A DNA stretch of 64,000 nt from Hordeum vulgare subsp. vulgare. Lineage: Eukaryota; Streptophyta; Magnoliopsida; Poales; Poaceae. The translations under genes and the position numbers were made by a program. The notes under the pieces were generated by a model that ran no database searches, was not told the DNA's origin, and saw only the letters and a list, made by a program, of their open reading frames with translations. Of the stretch, positions 33,808-45,235 are shown in pieces (position 1 is the stretch's first letter; each line of letters opens with the position of its first letter). The stretch covers positions 236,877,084 through 236,941,083 of the forward strand of contig NC_058522.1 of assembly GCF_904849725.1 (NCBI RefSeq). Direction: 5' to 3'.

Positions 33808-35500
33808 TATTGGAAATATGCCCTAGAGGCAATAATAAAGTGGTTATTATTATATTTCCTAGTTCATGATAATTGTCTATTATTCATGCTATAATTGTAT
33901 TTACCGAAAACCGTAATACATGTGTGCATACATAGACCACAACATGTCCCTAGTTAGCCTCTAGTTGGCTAGCTCGTTGATCAATGGATGGTCATGGTTT
34001 CCTGATCATGGACATTGGATGTCATTGGTAACGGGATCACATCATTAGGAGAATGATGCGATGGATAAGACCCAATCCTAAGCATAGCACAAGATCGTGT
34101 AGTTCGTCTACTAAAGCTTTTCTAATGCCAAGTATCATTTCCTTAGACCATGAGATTGTGAAACTCTCGGAAACCGTAGGAGTGCTTTGGGTGTATGAAA
34201 CGTCACAACATAACTAGGTGATTGTAAAGGTGCACTACAGGTATTTCCGAAAGTGTCTGTTGGGTTGGCACGAATCGAGACTGGAATTTGTTGCTCCGTG
34301 TGCATCATCATAATGAGCTCAATGTGACTAAGGAGTTAGTCACGGGATGAGGTGTTACGGAATGAGTAAAGAGACTTGCCAGTAACGAGATTGAACAAGG
34401 TATAGGGATACCGACGATCGATTCTCGGGCCAGTGTCATACCGGTAGACAAAGGGAATTGCATACGGGATCGATTGAATCCCCGACATCGTGGTTCATCC
34501 GATGAGATCATCGTTGAACTTGTGGGAGCCAACATGGGTATCCAGATCCTGTTGTTGGTTATTGATCGTAGAGGTGTCTCGGTCATATCTGCATGTTTCC
34601 CGAACCCATAGGGTCTACACACTTAAGGTTCGATGACGCTAGAGTTGTAACGGGAATAGTATGTGGTTACTGAAGGTTGTTCGGAGTCCCGGATGAGATC
34701 CCAGAATTCACGAGGAGTTCCCGAATGGTCCCGAGGTAAATATTAATAAATAGGAAGTGGAGTTTTGATCGCCGGAAATGTTTTCGGGATCATCGGTATT
34801 GTACCGGGACCACCGGAAGGGTTCCAAGGGTCCACCTGGAGGGGCCACCAGCCCCGAAGGGCCACGTTGGCCAAAAGTGGATGGCAACCAGCCCCTAGAT
34901 GGGCTGGTGTGCCACCCACCAAGGTCCAAAGCACACAAGGAGGCAAAACTGTAGGCGTCGGGGCTGCCTTGGGTGGCAAGCCAGCCCCTCGGGCGCCGCC
35001 CCCACCTCCATCTAGGGATGCCGCACCTCCTAGGGTTTCCCTAGGGGTGCCGCACCCCCTCTCCCTCCCTCCTATATGTAGTGGAGCATTTGGGAGGTAT
35101 GCACACCCCTCTTACACCACTTCTTGGCGCAGCACTACCTCTCCCTCTTCTCCTGTTCTGCGGTGCTTGGTGAAGCCGTAACGTGAAACTACATAGCTCC
35201 ACTGCCACCACGCCGTCGTGCTGCCGGGGATCTCCCTCAACTTCCCCTCTCTCCTTGCTGGATCAAGGTGTAGGAGACGTCACCAGGATGCACGTGTGTT
35301 TAACGTGGAGGCGCCATTGTTCGGCGCTTAGATCAGAATCTTCCATGATCTGAATCGCTACGAGTACGACTCCATGAACCGCGTTCATAGTAACGCTTCC
35401 GCTTAGCGATCTTCAAAGGTATGAAGATGCTCTACCCCTTGCTCATTTCTAGCATCTCCTAGATAGATCTTGGTGTGACGTAGGAGTTTTTTTGAATTAC
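33808..35500 (+). repeat. 3' LTR of element F (terminal bases deleted)
   Basis: Begins TATTGGAAATATG (TG changed to TA) and stops at TTTGAATTAC; the last 16 bases present in the 5' LTR are missing, as are the first two bases of the target duplication. It also lacks about 32 bp that the 5' LTR has at about 27290-27321. Confidence 0.92.
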
Positions 35501-37521
35501 TTCCTCACCAAGATGGCTGCCAATAGATTGCAAGATGTCATTCTTGACTGTGTTCATAGAAACTAGTATGGATTTATCATGACGAGAACCATTCAGGACT
35601 GCATTGGTTGGACCCTGGAATACTTGCATCAATGCCATCCGTCCAAAAAACCAATTCTCATTTTTACACTATATTTTGAGGAAGCTTGTGACTCTATTGA
35701 ACATGAGGTCATCCTGGATATACTTATGTATAAAGGGTTCAACAGAAAATGGAGAGGATGTATTCATCAGTTCCTCACCCCTGGGTCATCTTCCATCCTG
35801 CTTAATGGTGTTCCTGAAAAGCATTTTCATTGTATGGACGGTGTCAAACAGGGAGATTCCATCTGACCTTTACTCTTTGTTCTAGCAGAAGATTTGCTAC
35901 AATCTGTTGTTAATGATATGTTAGCCAAGGGACACATTCACTTGCCAATTCCATGCCATGACAAGGATTTTCCTATTGTCCAATATGCTGATGATACTTT
36001 GATCATGTTTCCTGCTGAGGAAGGGCAGTTGAAGGCTCCGAAAGAGATGCTTCAGGTTTTAACTAGATCAATAGGCCTACACATTAACTTTGAGAAATCA
36101 TCAATGGTGCCAATCAATGTTTCTTCAGAGGAAACTGCGAGACTTGCTCAGGATTTTGGCTGTAAAGTTGGCACTATGCCTTTTACATATCTTGGACTGT
36201 CCGTTGGCACATCACCGCCCAAGATGGAGCACCTGATGCCTGTAGTTTCATGCATGGAACGGAGAGTGTCCTTTAGCTCCTCTTTCCTGGCTCAAGGAGG
36301 ACGGCTGCAATACCTGAATTCTTCTCTATCCTCTTTGCCAATCTTTTTCCTCTGCAGTCTTTCTATCCCTCCAGGAAATCTCAAGCAGTTGGAAAGGATC
36401 CAGAGGCAATGTTTCTAGAGAAGGAACATAAAGGAGCATTCACCATCTCTTGCTGCTTGGGAATTGATCTGCAGACCGAAGAACACGGGTGGATTAGGTA
36501 TTCTAAACCTGGGTCTACAAAATGCAGCTCTGCTTTTGAAACATGCCAACAAATGTCTTAACAGAGTGGATCTGCCTTGGGTTCAGCTGATCTGGAACAC
36601 TTACTACCATGACAGAGTACCACAAGGAACCGAGCCATGTGGATCACATTGGTGGAACAGTATCCTCAAGTTATTGGACAACTTTAGGGAGGTCACTTGG
36701 GTGCAACTCAAGCATGGAGATACTGTTCTCTTTTGGCATGATAAATGTAACATTGACAACTCAGTCATTCTTCTCAAAGACAGATTCTCTAGACTGTTTT
36801 CATATGTTAAGGACCCTTGGACAATGGTCAAAGATGGGGTAAACACCGAGGATCTGCCCCCTGGTTCAATTTGCCTCTCTCTGAGCATGCCTTCTTGGAG
36901 CTGTCCACACTTCAAGGTCTCATCAAAGAATTTCAACCCAGTACAAGCCATAATGATGTGTGGTCTTGGATGGAAACAACTAAACCTTATACCCAAAAGG
37001 ATTTCTATTCCCATGTGCATAGGGATCAAACTTTTAACCCTGTGCTGGATATGATATGGGCTAGTTCTTACACATTGAAGATCAAGGTCTTTGCCTGCAT
37101 GTTGGTCATGGAAAAACTGAATACCAAGGATATGGTAGAAAGAAGACATTGGCATATGGATGATGGGGTCAATATGAGAATCTGCCATGCATAAGTGAGA
37201 GAAGATAGGGAACATCTGTTCTTCACCTGCCTCTTCAGCAGCAGAATTTGGAACTATTTGCAAATCGACTGGGGTGATAATATGGCAGATGCTGTCTCCC
37301 ATGCTAAAAGTTCCTTCCAGCACCCTTTTTTATCTAAGATGGTGTTTATTGCATGTTGGAACATTTGGCTAGTCAGAAATGCCAAGTTATTCCAGAATGT
37401 TCAGCCTAGATTTGCTGCGTGGAAGTCAGGATTTATAACTGACATGTCCCTTATGGCACATAGGATCAAGCCAAAGTTTAAAGAGGACTTGCTTAAATGG
37501 GCCCCTTTCTTACCACCCTAA
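35501..37521 (+). pseudogene. LINE ORF2, reverse transcriptase C-terminal part and zf-RVT domain
   Basis: Continues the RT after F: MAANRLQDVILDCV, then motif A as LYFEEACDSIEHE (the first Asp of the family LDFEKAFD is Tyr), VKQGDSI followed by a TGA, QYADDTLIMF (both Asp of YADD intact, about 35980-36010) and TYLGLSVG. Frames break near 35866, 36418 and 36830. The C-terminal zf-RVT-like region (36464-37521) holds PKNTGGLGILNL, FWHDKC, ASSYTLKIKVFACML and the Cys/His block REDREHLFFTC, ending with a stop at 37519-37521. Confidence 0.93.
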
Positions 37522-37664
37522 ATATAGACATCTCTTTAGGTTAGGCTCCTACCCCTTCTATTTTTCTTTCGGTTACCGAGGTAACCATGTACATATTTTA
37601 GTATCATTTTAATAAAGGTTTGTAGCTCCGGGTGGCTTTGCCCTTGCAGTGTTCGGTCAAAAAA
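37522..37664 (+). mobile_element. LINE G 3' UTR and poly-A end
   Basis: A short 3' UTR ends in six A residues (37659-37664), followed by the right target-site copy GACTAAAGTGGGAGAG (37665-37680). The short poly-A suggests an old insertion. Confidence 0.85.
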
Positions 37665-37890
37665 GACTAAAGTGGGAGAGATAGACCCCCTCCAACCATA
37701 TTTATGCAGTGAGTTGCATGTCAGTCAGTGGAACCGGTCTCTTGTAAGTGGACGAGTAAGGTTGGTCCGGGCTGCTTGATCCCACAATACCGCCGAATCA
37801 AGATAAGACCGAGGAGGTAAGCAATCTGAACATCAACGCCCATAAACTATTTTGTGTTCTACTCGTGCATGTTATCTATGCATAGACCTA

Positions 37891-37903
37891 GCTCATGATG
37901 CCA
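37891..37903 (-). promoter_or_regulatory. Primer binding site of E (mutated)
   Basis: Minus strand TGGCATCATGAGC, one base after the LTR end, against the standard TGGTATCAGAGC. Confidence 0.75.
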
Positions 37904-37904
37904 C

Positions 37905-39665
37905 TGTTGGGGAACATTGCATGGGAAAGAAAATTCCTACGAACACCCAAGATCTATCTATGGAGATCAACAACTACGAGAGGGGAGTGTATCTACATAC
38001 CATTGTAGATTGCTAAGCGCGAAGAATTAAGAAACACGGTTGATGTAGTCGAACGAATCACGACCAGTCCCGTGATCCAATCACGACCCGTCCCGCAATC
38101 CAATCACGACCCATCCCGTGATCCAATCACGATCCGTCCCAATCTAGCACCAAACGAACGACACCTTTGCGTTCAATACACGTACAACTCGATGATTTAT
38201 CTGCCTCCTCGAGCGGGCGATTGAGAGCGGAGTGGTAGATGAGTTCTCCGGTATCATGACGCCATGGTGGCGGTGGTGGTGGAGCTGTCCCGACAAGACT
38301 TCGCCAAGCGCTACTGCGACATGAACAAGAGGAGAAACCAATCTAGAGAGAGAGGGAGGGGTGTTCCGTGGCTTGTGGTGCTACTGCCCTCCTTCTCCTA
38401 TCATATATACAGACGAGGGGGAGATCAGCGCGGACCCTAGGGCCTCCCACAAAGGGGGGGCAAGGGGATGCCTGGTCCCAAAGATAGGTGGGACGCATCC
38501 CCTCTAGGGTTTCCCTAAACCCTAGGGCGCGTTGGGTCCTTGGAAGGAGTGGTGCCCAACCCACCAAGGGTTGTTGCGCCACCTCTCTCAGCCCATGGGG
38601 CCCTTCGGGACACGTGGCCCCTCCCGATGGACCATAGGAACCCTTTCTAGCGCTCCCAACGAAATCCCAAAACTATTCCAGATCACGAATATCAACTTCC
38701 CATATATCAATATTTATCTTCGGACCATTCCGAAGCTCCTCATCATGTGTGTGATCTCATCCGGGACTCCGAACAACTTTCGGTCACCAACATACATAAC
38801 TCATTAATACCAAAGCATCACCGAATGTTAAGTGTCCGGACCCTACGGGTTCGAGAATGATGAAGCTATAACCGAGACACTCCCCGGCCGATAACCAATA
38901 GCTGGACCTGGATGCCCATATTGGTCCCTACATATTCCACTAAGCTATTTGTTGGCCGAAACCTGATGTCAAGGATTCATACAATCCCATATACAGCCTC
39001 CTTTGTCCTTGGGTATGTTACTTGCCTGATATTCAATCATCGGTATCTCCGTACCTAGTTCAATCTCGTCCAGCAAGTCTATTTACTCGTTCTGTAATAC
39101 AAGATCACGTGACTAACTCCTTAGTCACATTGCTTTCAAACTTCTTGTGATGCTGTATTATAGAGTGGGCCACAGATACCTCTCCGTCATACAGAGTGAC
39201 AAATCCCAATATCGTTCCATGCGAACAGAACACACACTCTCGAAGATACGTGTATAACACCTTTATAATCACCCAGTTACGTTGTGACGTTTGATGCACA
39301 CAAGGTATTTCGTCGGTGTCAGGGAGTTGCATGATCTCATGGTCATAGGAACAAATACTTGACATAAAGAAAGCAATATCAATAAACTAACACGATCAAA
39401 TGCTATGCTTACTGTTGGGTCTTGTCCATCACATCATTCTCCTAATGACGTGGTTCCATTATCAAATGACAACTCATGTCTATGGTCAGGAAACCTTGAC
39501 CATCTTTGATCAACGAACTAGTATAGTAGAGGCTCATTGGGGACGTAGTGTTTGTCTATGCATCCACACATGTATCTCAGTTTTTGATCAATACAATTCT
39601 AGCATGGATAATAAATGATTATCGTGTACAAGGAAATATAATAATAACCACTTTATTATTGCCTC
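37905..39665 (-). repeat. 5' LTR of copia element E (tip truncated)
   Basis: On the minus strand it ends CCCCAACA at 37905. It is homologous along its length to the LTRs of F, for example the block ATTCTCCTAATGATGTG-like near 39440. A minus-strand TATA (GTATATATGA, about 38401-38410) corresponds to the F TATA box. Confidence 0.9.
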
Positions 39666-41134
39666 GATATCGACTAGAGCGGGGGTAAATAGGCGACTTC
39701 TACAAATTTTTCACTGAGGATTTATTCTTTGAGGAATTTGCGAAGTGACGAACTACTCGCAGTGGAATAAGTACTCAAGCGCATACAAAACATCACACTA
39801 GCATAGTCATCGTGATGAAATGAAGCATGCATAGATTACAAGTAGCATGAATCAGGATAAGAAGGTGAAGAACAAGGTGACTGAAGAATTTGAGATGAGG
39901 AATTTAGAGAGTCTTTAGACGAATTCTTCAAACAACAACGATCAATTTCATCAACAAGTTCGAGGAAATGAGAGGGTTTAGGAAATAGAACCAGGTGCTC
40001 GGTGAAGACTGTGATTTGATGACCCAGTTCCAACAGCTGTGACAGTCGTACATCTGGTTTGGAGGGGCTTGGTATTTAAACCAAAGGACACACAATCCTT
40101 ACCATATTCTTGTTGAGTTAAGGTCACACAGACCTCACCCAACACTCGTGGTTAGTCTTTAGGGTAGACTATCAAAACCCTCACAAACTCGGTCACCCGA
40201 TGATCCACAATTTATTGTTGGATGCTCTAGACCATGACACCTAACCGTCTGGAGGATGCACAATCCTCAAAGGTAACAAGCGTCGGTTACACAGAGGAAC
40301 AATCTCTTAAGTGATGCTCAATTACTTTGGGTTTTTGGGATTTTTGTTGGTTGTATGGGTTTTTTCCCCACTAATGATATTCGCTCAAAGTCCTGACGAA
40401 ATGGGTTTCTCTCGAATAACACTTGTCAAGTTCTCTCTCGGAGCAGCCAACCAACAAGTGGTTATGGGGGGTGGCTATTCATAGCGAGGGTGCAACCCGA
40501 CATGTTATCACATATATGCCCCTGAATGATATGATCGTTATGCGGATAAGAAGTTTGGGACAGCTAGCGCTAAGCACAACAATGGTCGGATTTCAAACTA
40601 TGGAAGTCCTCAGGGCTATCATGTTCCTCACTTATAGGCAGTTCTTACTTGCAAAATCTAAACTCCTCTGTCAGATCAATTTCCTTAGAGACCACAAGAA
40701 CTTTGTCTCTATCCCTGAAGAATTTATGTGAACTGCAAGAGATTACCAAAGGCTTCACTCAAAGGATTGGGTATGTCTAGGCTTTGAGTTGAGCATCAAT
40801 TGGAAATGTTCCTTAGTATTACCTCGACGCCCTTTAATAGTACGATGTTTCCTATGAATCAAAAATAGGAAATGAAACAAATAAAACAAAGTCTTGACAC
40901 TTCAAAGTCCTCGCATCGATATCTTCAAGGTCACACCAATTTCTTCATTTTCAAAGTCTTTCAAAAGCATCAAAGTCTTCACTTGAAGACATTCATATTT
41001 GGGGGTCAACATTCGTCTGTTTCTCAAACTCCTCAGGGAATTATAGGACATGTGTACACTCACAAACACATCAGTCTCTTCACCTATAAGTCTTCAATAC
41101 ACCAAAATCACTAAGGGCACTAGATGCACTTACA
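39666..41134. repeat. Unclassified block between E and the Mutator relic
   Basis: AT-rich, non-coding sequence starting GATATCGACTAGAGCGGGGG and ending near GGCACTAGATGCACTTACA. It interrupts the E LTR tip on its left. Plus-strand frames (for example 40423-40731) have no recognisable protein. It has the look of a repetitive grass sequence, but I cannot assign a class or confirm terminal repeats or a target duplication. Confidence 0.4.
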
Positions 41135-44100
41135 CCAACTGATGGAACGGTAGAAGAGAAATTGCAGATTGAAGCAGGAGAGCACAATTTTCTTACTAAA
41201 GGTGGCGAGATAGTTATTGAAGATGTAGTGGTTTTAGATTCAGATTTTAATGATAGTGATTATGAAATAAATGAGGGGGTTATGATATTTGAGATGACAA
41301 TATTGACCTTTATGTTGATGAAGAAGTTGAGCAAGATGAGGAAGATGTGGAGCCTGACTATTTACTTGAAGATGAAGATCTGAACTTATCCATCGAGGAG
41401 TCAGAGCAACTTAAGTACAAGTTTAAATCTTTCATTTCTTAGGTGGGCATGGCTTCCCCAATTTTCATAATAAGTATGGTATTTTCTAACGTGGTGGAGT
41501 TAAGACATGCTCTTACTTCATATTCAGTTGTGAACAGAGTGCAGATCAAGAAGATCAAGAATGACAAGATAAGAATAGAGGAAGTTTGTGAAAGAGGTTG
41601 CCCATGGGTACTTAAAGTTGGCAATGACAACCAGATCGCAGGATTTGTTATCAAGAGCTATAATCTAGAGCATAGGTGCAAGAATAAATGGAATTTAAGG
41701 TCTCTAACAACTAAATTCCCGTGCAAGTATTCCATATATGAGTTTAGAGATGACTAGAAGATGTTATTTGGCACATTTGCAAGGAAGATCACCAAGGCAT
41801 TTTATGTTACACATAACAAATTAAAGCTAGCTAGGGATAGAAAGAAAGCATTGCATGATATCCATGGCGATGAGGAAGAGCAGTTCAACAAGTTGTGGGA
41901 TTATTGGCATGGATTAAGGAGTCAGAACCGTGGGTCTACATTTCTTCTGTCAATTGAGTTGGTGAAAGACAAAAAGTTTCCACTTGGCAGGAAAGGTATG
42001 AAAACATTTTATTAGTCCTGTGATGCATGTAGAAGAGGTTGGATAAAGGGCTGCATGCCTAGTATTTTCCTTGATGGTAGTCACATGAAAACAATGTTCA
42101 ACACATTGTTGCTCAGTGTTATAGGTATTGATACTAATGACTGCATTTACCCCATTGCAATGGGTTGGGTAGAAGTATAATGCAGAGATGTTTGGGAGTG
42201 GTTTCTCACCACTTTGAGAGATGATCTTAACATCACAAACACTTCTCATTTCATAATTATGAGTGATAAGTAGAAAGGACTAATAAATGTTGTGCATACA
42301 GTCTGTACAGATGTGAGCATAGGTTTTGTGTGAGGCATATATAACAAAATTTCAATGAGAAGCACAAAGGAGAGTTGTTGAAACAAGACCCATGGTCCAT
42401 TGCAAGATCAACAAGCAAGGTCAAATGGAGGCAAAACTAGGAGAAAATGGAAGAACACGACTCTGTGCCTTCCACTTGGCTGAAAGACAAGATCCAAAGA
42501 CTTGGTGTAGAGCATTTTTAGTGAATTTTCCAAATGTGACATTTTGCTCACAATAATTCTGAAGTATTAAACACGTAAATGTCTTATAACATATTGGTAG
42601 TACTGCTAATCACATAAATCCTCAATTTGGTTACTGCACTCCTGGTGTATATCATAGATAGTTGAATTTTTTCTATCACTGTGCAGCTACATTGCGGAAG
42701 GAAGAGAGATGGCAGTGCTGCCAATGCTGGAATACATATTTTACAACATGATGCATAAGCTAGTGAGTAAATAGAGAGAAGCAATAGAAAGTGGGCACGT
42801 CAGAGAATATGCCCAAAGACCGAGAAGGAATTAGACAAGAAAACTGAATTTGCTGCAAATTCCCATTTATCAGAAGCAGGCCTAAAAATCTTCAAAGTTC
42901 AGTGTGCTAACTCTAGCTACACAGTTGACTTGTGCTTGTAGGAGATGGCAGCTGTTTGGAGTGTCATGTGAGCATTCTGTAGCATGTTGTAGGGAGGAGA
43001 GAATTGACCGAGAGACAATGGTTGATGATTGGTACACTATGGAGGATTACCTGAAAGCATATGGATAGACCCTGGTCCCACTTAGAGACCCAAAAGACAA
43101 GGACAAGGGAAATGGCTGCAATGTTTTTCCACTAGTGTTCACTAAACAACTAGGAAGGCCAAAGAAAATCAGGAAGAAGGCATCAGAAGAGAAGATAAAG
43201 AATGGTGTTTGATATTTGAACAGAAAACATGGAAAATGCACTGCTCAATTTGTGGTAGAGTCGACCACAACAGAAAGGGGCACTATTGATGGCATGAAGC
43301 ACTAATTGAAGAAGGGATTGAGCTGGTTGATGAAAATTATGATGACCCCACATTTTTGTAGGCATGTTTCAGTTGCATCTGGAAATTAAATGAGGTGTGC
43401 TAAACTAAAAAACTAAGCTTATCTTCTGAAAATTGTGTTAACTTTCCTCTAATTGCATTATCTATGCTTAAATTCTGAAAATTGCTTGCACATGTTTTCT
43501 CGTAGAATATCTACCCCAACAGGCGAGATCATAGGTTGGATCCTACTTGGTCACCAACGAATATGGTGTTCAACATTGCCAATAGAGAGAGAGAGCAAGA
43601 ATAGCTCCTCAAAGGGCTCATGTCCCATTTTGAGAGAAGTCTTTATTTGTTTCTGGTGCTGGTGCTACAATATCGCAGCCAAAAAATAGTACTAAATGAA
43701 CATAGGTACGCATACAAGAGAAAACACAATAGTTGGCACAGGAGAAGGATCTCAAGGTACTAGCAAGGGATGAGGGAGGAAAAGACAAAGAAATACAGAT
43801 GTAGGTACACGGAGAGGAAAAACTCCAAATGTTAGGAGAGGAAGAGGAGAAAATGCAGCAAGAGGCAGAGGATCTACTAGAGCATGAAGAGTAGGAAGAT
43901 TAGGAAGAAATCCAAATGCAACTGGAGGAGGAAGAAGTATAGATGTTCCCACAGGGAGAGGTTGAGGACCATACTCGCTCTTGCTTGGAGATGAAAAGGC
44001 CAACCAAATTCTTGATTTGAATGCTCCTCTAGAAGAGTTACATGTCCTAGAGAATGCACCAGATCCTTGATTTGGTGACAATTTTTACTGCCACTTCTTG
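41135..44100 (+). pseudogene. Mutator-like (MULE) transposase relic
   Basis: A cut-and-paste transposase decayed by many stops. In order: an acidic N-terminal region (VVVLDSDFNDSDYE, 41225 on), a MuDR-type DNA-binding region (CERGCPWVLKV, YNLEHRCKNKW; 41443-41757), a core with FLDGSHMKT (first catalytic Asp, about 42065-42090) and IIMSDK followed by a stop (second Asp, near 42255), a complete SWIM zinc finger CACRRWQLFGVSCEH (42931-42975), the AT-hook-like LGRPKKIRKK (43150-43180), a zinc knuckle CSICGRVDHNRKGH (about 43240-43280), an Arg/Gly-rich tail and LDLNAPLEEL (about 44013-44043). The last is an EAR-like motif. Terminal inverted repeats were not found. Confidence 0.85.
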
Positions 44101-44252
44101 TCCGGCCTAATGTGTCGTAATTCATTGACTAGCCTTTTTTCGGATGTCAAGGTGTTTAACATTTCCTTTTTTGGATGGAAAACAGTGTATAACATTGGCC
44201 TTTTTTATGGCAAATAGTGGCATACGTTGCTATTTTTTGTAACTAAATATTA

Positions 44253-44340
44253 CTCCCTCTGTACCATAATAGTTGTAGTTGGGGAGAACTAGATTAGTTT
44301 TGAGTTCTCCCCAACTACAGTTATTATGGTACACAGGGAG
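44253..44340. mobile_element. Stowaway-type MITE (88 bp) with TA duplication
   Basis: Starts CTCCCTCTGTACCATAATAG, and the reverse complement of the other end reads CTCCCTGTGTACCATAATAA. The two arms pair over about 38 bp with few mismatches around a short ATTAG loop. TA flanks both ends (44251-44252 and 44341-44342). CTCCCTC ends and TA duplication define Tc1/mariner-derived Stowaway MITEs of grasses. Confidence 0.95.
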
Positions 44341-44985
44341 TATTATGGAGTATTATGTTAAGTGCTGAAAGTTATCTAAATTCAGTTAAATTCATTGTTG
44401 AAAGTTCAATTTTTAGTTACAAAATCATTGATGCCACTAGTTTTAGTGTAACCAATTCAATCATGTTTTCACTGCCATTATTAAGTGCCTATACAAAAAT
44501 TTCTTAAATTTTCACTCATCATAAAAGGTGTTGAAAGTTTAGTTATCTATATGTTAATGTTAACTGCATATACCAAAAAATTATAAAAACATATTTTCAG
44601 TGGTGATTTCATATCGATAGTTGTTAACTGAATTTCTAGTAATGCAAAAAATTAAAAATAATAAAACAAAAAAAGGTTGGGCTTGGGACATGAACCTAGG
44701 ATTTGTAATGTAAAACGATGCATGCAATACTAGTGGGATAGTACTAGTGATTTGTATTATTTGTTCGTCTCATCGTAGTTATTGGCAATTTTATGCTACA
44801 CGGGCTATGTGGTGTGTGTTGTGTTGCATGGGCTGTTTAGGTTTCCACGGCGATAAAATGTCCCCATACACCGCTTCCCTCTCCACTCCCCCACTCCTCG
44901 TGTCCCCGCGGCCCTGCCACTACCCACCATCCTTGCTCTACAGTAGAAAACCCTCACCGCCGAGATCCATTCCACTACTATAGCC
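44341..44985. other. Non-coding spacer upstream of an unknown reading frame
   Basis: AT-rich to about 44700, then increasingly GC-rich (CCCCATACACCGCTTCCC and following), as in a grass gene 5' leader. No TATA box was confidently placed. Confidence 0.5.
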
Positions 44986-45235
44986 ATGGTAAAGAGCCTT
45001 GGGTGGCCTGAGGCCATCGAGGATATGGACGACAAGGACAAGGAGATCCGCACACAGCCTCGAGAGATTGCAAAGTGGTTCCCGAGCGTGCAGATGATAC
45101 ACAAGCACTCGCGGGACCTGGTCAAGGTTATGACCAATGACGTCAAGCACTCTGCCTTCCCCAATGGCTATGCCGCCCCTCCAGTCACCGTCCTCCCGTG
45201 GGTGATGAGGGAGGTGCAGTGCTCCGATGACGCTA
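44986..45235 (+). pseudogene. Truncated GC-rich reading frame of unknown function, cut by LTR J
   Basis: An ATG in good plant context (TAGCCATGG) opens a frame MVKSLGWPEAIEDMDD... with KWFPSVQMIHKHSRDLVKV and AAPPVTVLPWVMREVQC, ending CSDDA at 45235. At 45236 the sequence becomes the start of LTR J, and the frame continues for 20 codons of LTR before a stop at 45292-45294. Composition (GC-rich third positions) differs from the surrounding elements and suggests host gene origin. I do not recognise the family. It may be a host exon cut by an insertion, or a gene fragment carried by the nearby MULE. The remainder would lie beyond base 64000. Confidence 0.5.

Larger units (their letters stand above)
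26794..35500 (+). mobile_element. Element F: Ty1/copia, Angela/BARE1 type, near full length
   Basis: 8.7 kb: 5' LTR (26794-28527), primer site, 1.24-kb leader, gag, protease, integrase, RT, RNase H, polypurine tract and 3' LTR (33808-35500). LTR start TGTTGGAAATATGCCCTAGA is the well-known Angela start. It sits inside the LINE RT. By eye about 8 of the first 168 LTR positions differ between the two LTRs, so it is not recent. It is dead: protease Asp, one integrase Asp and one RT YxDD Asp are lost. Confidence 0.95.
35501..37664 (+). mobile_element. Element G: L1-type LINE, 3' segment
   Basis: Second piece of the LINE interrupted by F. It carries the RT core, zf-RVT, 3' UTR and poly-A. Together with 23777-26793 the LINE is about 5.2 kb. 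Confidence 0.92.
37665..39665 (-). mobile_element. Element E segment 2: 5' LTR and leader start
   Basis: Minus strand copia: LTR 39665-37905, primer site, and 220 bp of leader matching F 28540-28780. It joins 23776 across the LINE. The LTR start is missing: the plus strand reads CCACTTTATTATTGCCTC and then unrelated sequence, so about 18 bp of the LTR tip are lost at 39665. Confidence 0.9.

Noticed and set aside
34765..35181. 138-codon plus-strand frame rich in Pro/Gly
   Set aside because: It lies inside the 3' LTR of F and is interrupted in the 5' LTR; non-coding.
36604..37323. 239-codon minus-strand frame
   Set aside because: It is opposite the LINE ORF2 C-terminal region; the plus strand carries the conserved zf-RVT-like blocks.
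40423..40731. 102-codon plus-strand frame
   Set aside because: It lies in an unclassified AT-rich block, with no recognisable motif or start context.
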